A DNA stretch of 25,547 nucleotides from Longimicrobium sp. (GTDB taxonomy: Bacteria > Gemmatimonadota > Gemmatimonadetes > Longimicrobiales > Longimicrobiaceae), in the NCBI RefSeq assembly GCF_036388275.1, contig NZ_DASVSF010000032.1, forward strand, positions 1-25,547. Reading direction: 5' to 3'. The translations under genes were made by a program, and so were the position numbers. Below the pieces are notes generated by a model, which did no database searches, was not told the origin of the DNA, and saw only the letters and a program-made list of their open reading frames with translations. Positions 21,666 through 25,547 of the stretch are shown piece by piece. The first letter of the stretch is position 1, and each line of letters starts with the position of its first letter.

Positions 21666-22046
21666 ATGGAGACGCCGCCACTCAAGCCGCTGTACTGGAT
21701 CGGTTCGGCGAAGGCCGACCTGCGCAGCTTCCTGAAGGCAGTCACAACTGTCATCGGCGCCGCGCTCCACGAGGCGCAACTCGGTGGAAAACACGACGAT
21801 GCCAAGCCGCTGAAGGGCTTTGGCGGGGCAAGCGTGCTGGAGATCCTGGACGATTACGGCGGAGACACGTACCGCGCCGTTTATACGGTCCGGTTCGGAG
21901 GCGCGGTATACGTGCTCCACGCGTTCCAGAAGAAGAGCAAACGCGGGATCGCCACATCTCAGAGAGACGTCGAGTTGATCAAGAGCCGGCTCGCAGCCGC
22001 CCGCCGGCTTCACGACCAGCTGTTCCCCAATCGGGAGAAAGCATGA
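21666..22046 (+). CDS. higB: HigB-type toxin (RelE/ParE superfamily, Gp49-like)
   Basis: A 126-residue protein of the phage Gp49-like/HigB toxin family. Characteristic stretches: KPLYWIGSAKADLRSF, KPLKGFGGASVLEILDDYGGDTYRAVYTVRFGGAVYVLHAFQKKSKRGIATSQRDVELIKSRL. Such toxins are ribosome-dependent mRNA interferases. The gene order toxin first, antitoxin second is typical of HigBA. The toxin stop overlaps the antitoxin start (ATGA). The start fits the family N terminus, though the promoter -10 sits almost on it. It is less GC-rich than its neighbours, hinting at acquisition. Confidence 0.92.
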   Translation: METPPLKPLYWIGSAKADLRSFLKAVTTVIGAALHEAQLGGKHDDAKPLKGFGGASVLEILDDYGGDTYRAVYTVRFGGAVYVLHAFQKKSKRGIATSQRDVELIKSRLAAARRLHDQLFPNREKA

Positions 22047-22423
22047 TGACGGACGAATCCGATGCGCCGGTGGAATACACGCCCAGTTCAGGCAACGTGT
22101 TCGCGGATCTGGATCTGCCGGATTCGGACGAGTTGCTGGCAAAATCCGAACTCGTCCATCACATCGTTTCGCTGATCCGGCGGCGGAAGCTCACGCAAAA
22201 AGACGCGGCGGTGCTGCTGGAAACTACCCAGCCGACCGTGTCGGACCTCGTGCGGCGGCGGCTGGACCGGTTCTCTCTCGAGCGGCTTTTCGGATTTCTG
22301 AACCGCCTGGACCGGGATGTTCAGATCGTCATCCGGCCGAAGCGGCGCAGCCAGCGAGCGGCGGCGATCACCGTCCGCACCGAGGCACGGCCGGAAAGCA
22401 CCGGAAAGGCCGCCGCGGCGTGA
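22043..22423 (+). CDS. higA: HigA-type antitoxin with XRE helix-turn-helix
   Basis: A 126-residue antitoxin. The HTH lies at about residues 49-78 (KLTQKDAAVLLETTQPTVSDLVRRR), followed by FSLERLFGFLNRLDRDVQIVIRPK, typical of the antitoxins paired with Gp49-like toxins. The N-terminal 30 residues are acidic and could wrap the toxin. The C-terminal ~25 residues are basic and Ala-rich. GGGAG lies about 6 nt upstream of ATG 22043; ATG 22046 is equally possible. It should neutralise HigB and repress the operon by binding the 21620-21635 palindrome. Confidence 0.92.
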   Translation: MMTDESDAPVEYTPSSGNVFADLDLPDSDELLAKSELVHHIVSLIRRRKLTQKDAAVLLETTQPTVSDLVRRRLDRFSLERLFGFLNRLDRDVQIVIRPKRRSQRAAAITVRTEARPESTGKAAAA

Positions 22424-22436
22424 CGATCCATCGAGA

Positions 22437-22462
22437 GGGGCGGGCCGGCGTTGGCTCGCCCC
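22437..22462 (+). terminator. Possible hairpin terminator of higBA
   Basis: GGGGCGGGCC (22437-22446) pairs with GGCTCGCCCC (22453-22462) with one G-T pair; loop GGCGTT. There is no T-run after it, so termination is doubtful. Confidence 0.35.
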
Positions 22463-22529
22463 GTCCATCTACGGTAGCGCCGCAGCCGAGCGCGGCAACC
22501 GGATTCATCCGCGGCCCGCACCCCGAGAG

Positions 22530-22558
22530 TTGAAGGGAATGCGCCCGGGCGGTAACTT
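22530..22558 (+). promoter_or_regulatory. Candidate promoter of uvrA, probably leaderless
   Basis: TTGAAG (22530-22535), a 17-nt spacer and TAACTT (22553-22558, TANNNT type). The -10 ends 6 nt before the ATG, so the start would fall on the A of ATG. No Shine-Dalgarno precedes the gene. No LexA-like site is visible. Confidence 0.45.
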
Positions 22559-22564
22559 GTCTGG

Positions 22565-25453
<2,889 letters not shown>

Positions 25454-25459
25454 CCGCGG

Positions 25460-25487
25460 TCTCACACAGAGACACGGAGGCACAGAG
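25460..25487 (+). repeat. Purine-rich repeat, module G copy 2
   Basis: TCTCACACAGAGACACGGAG continuing to 25487. It matches the segment at 18713-18747. Its GGAGG (25476-25480) sits 7 nt before the next ATG and can serve as Shine-Dalgarno. Confidence 0.6.
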
Positions 25488-25547
25488 ATGAAGACGTTCG
25501 CGCTCTCCGTCGCCGGGGTCGTGGCGGTCTTCTACCTGGCGGCCGGC
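25488..25547 (+). CDS. Start of a secreted or membrane protein (cut by the window end)
   Basis: Only 20 codons are in the window: MKTFALSVAGVVAVFYLAAG. This is a lysine followed by a long hydrophobic run, a signal peptide or first membrane segment. GGAGG 7 nt upstream supports the start. Function cannot be told. Confidence 0.55.
   Translation, partial: MKTFALSVAGVVAVFYLAAG

Overview
The window is a high-GC bacterial chromosome segment (by eye well above 60% G+C). It mixes core housekeeping genes with intergenic spaces packed with short dispersed repeats. No rRNA or other decisive phylogenetic marker is present. Gene content, frequent GTG starts, tRNAs without encoded CCA and the style of the intergenic repeats remind me of Gemmatimonadota (Longimicrobium-like), but that is inference. 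The prs-rplY-pth block is an ordinary conserved cluster, and the rest reads as normal chromosome rather than a plasmid or prophage.

Layout. 1-500: a minus-strand tRNA operon (Lys-CTT, Arg-ACG, Leu-CAG, Leu-AAG, the last cut by the window edge) whose promoter abuts the stop codon of the next gene. 503-3456: a glutaryl-CoA-type acyl-CoA dehydrogenase (minus), then a HAD phosphatase and a secreted beta-barrel-like protein (plus), ending in a strong terminator. 3469-6210, minus strand: the GTPase ychF, a GH25 lysozyme-like lipoprotein, and a PIN-domain toxin with a small upstream partner. 6302-10803, minus strand: a divergent membrane pyrophosphatase, then pth, rplY and prs. 11016-13837, minus strand: two overlapping M16 peptidase genes, one with the zinc motif and one without. 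13838-16270: repeat-rich DNA around an IS481-family element. 16271-21297, plus strand: pyruvate kinase, an MBL-fold hydrolase, glucose-6-phosphate isomerase and a diacylglycerol-kinase-type lipid kinase. 21298-22423: another repeat block, then a HigBA toxin-antitoxin operon with a palindromic operator. 22565-25453: uvrA, followed by the first 20 codons of a secreted or membrane protein.

How it fits together. prs-rplY-pth (with ychF nearby) is a nucleotide and translation-quality cluster. The pyrophosphatase beside prs could use pyrophosphate from biosynthesis, but several of its PPi and metal positions are substituted, so its activity is uncertain. pyk and pgi are glycolytic. The two toxin-antitoxin pairs and the IS are the accessory part.

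The most unusual content is (1) the divergent pyrophosphatase, (2) a modular intergenic repeat system with hairpins sharing an AAACAGC-type loop, a ~108-bp module in three copies plus a diverged relative, and octamer arrays (GAGTGCGT and complement) sitting against start and stop codons, and (3) a tRNA-Leu whose anticodon reads AAG.
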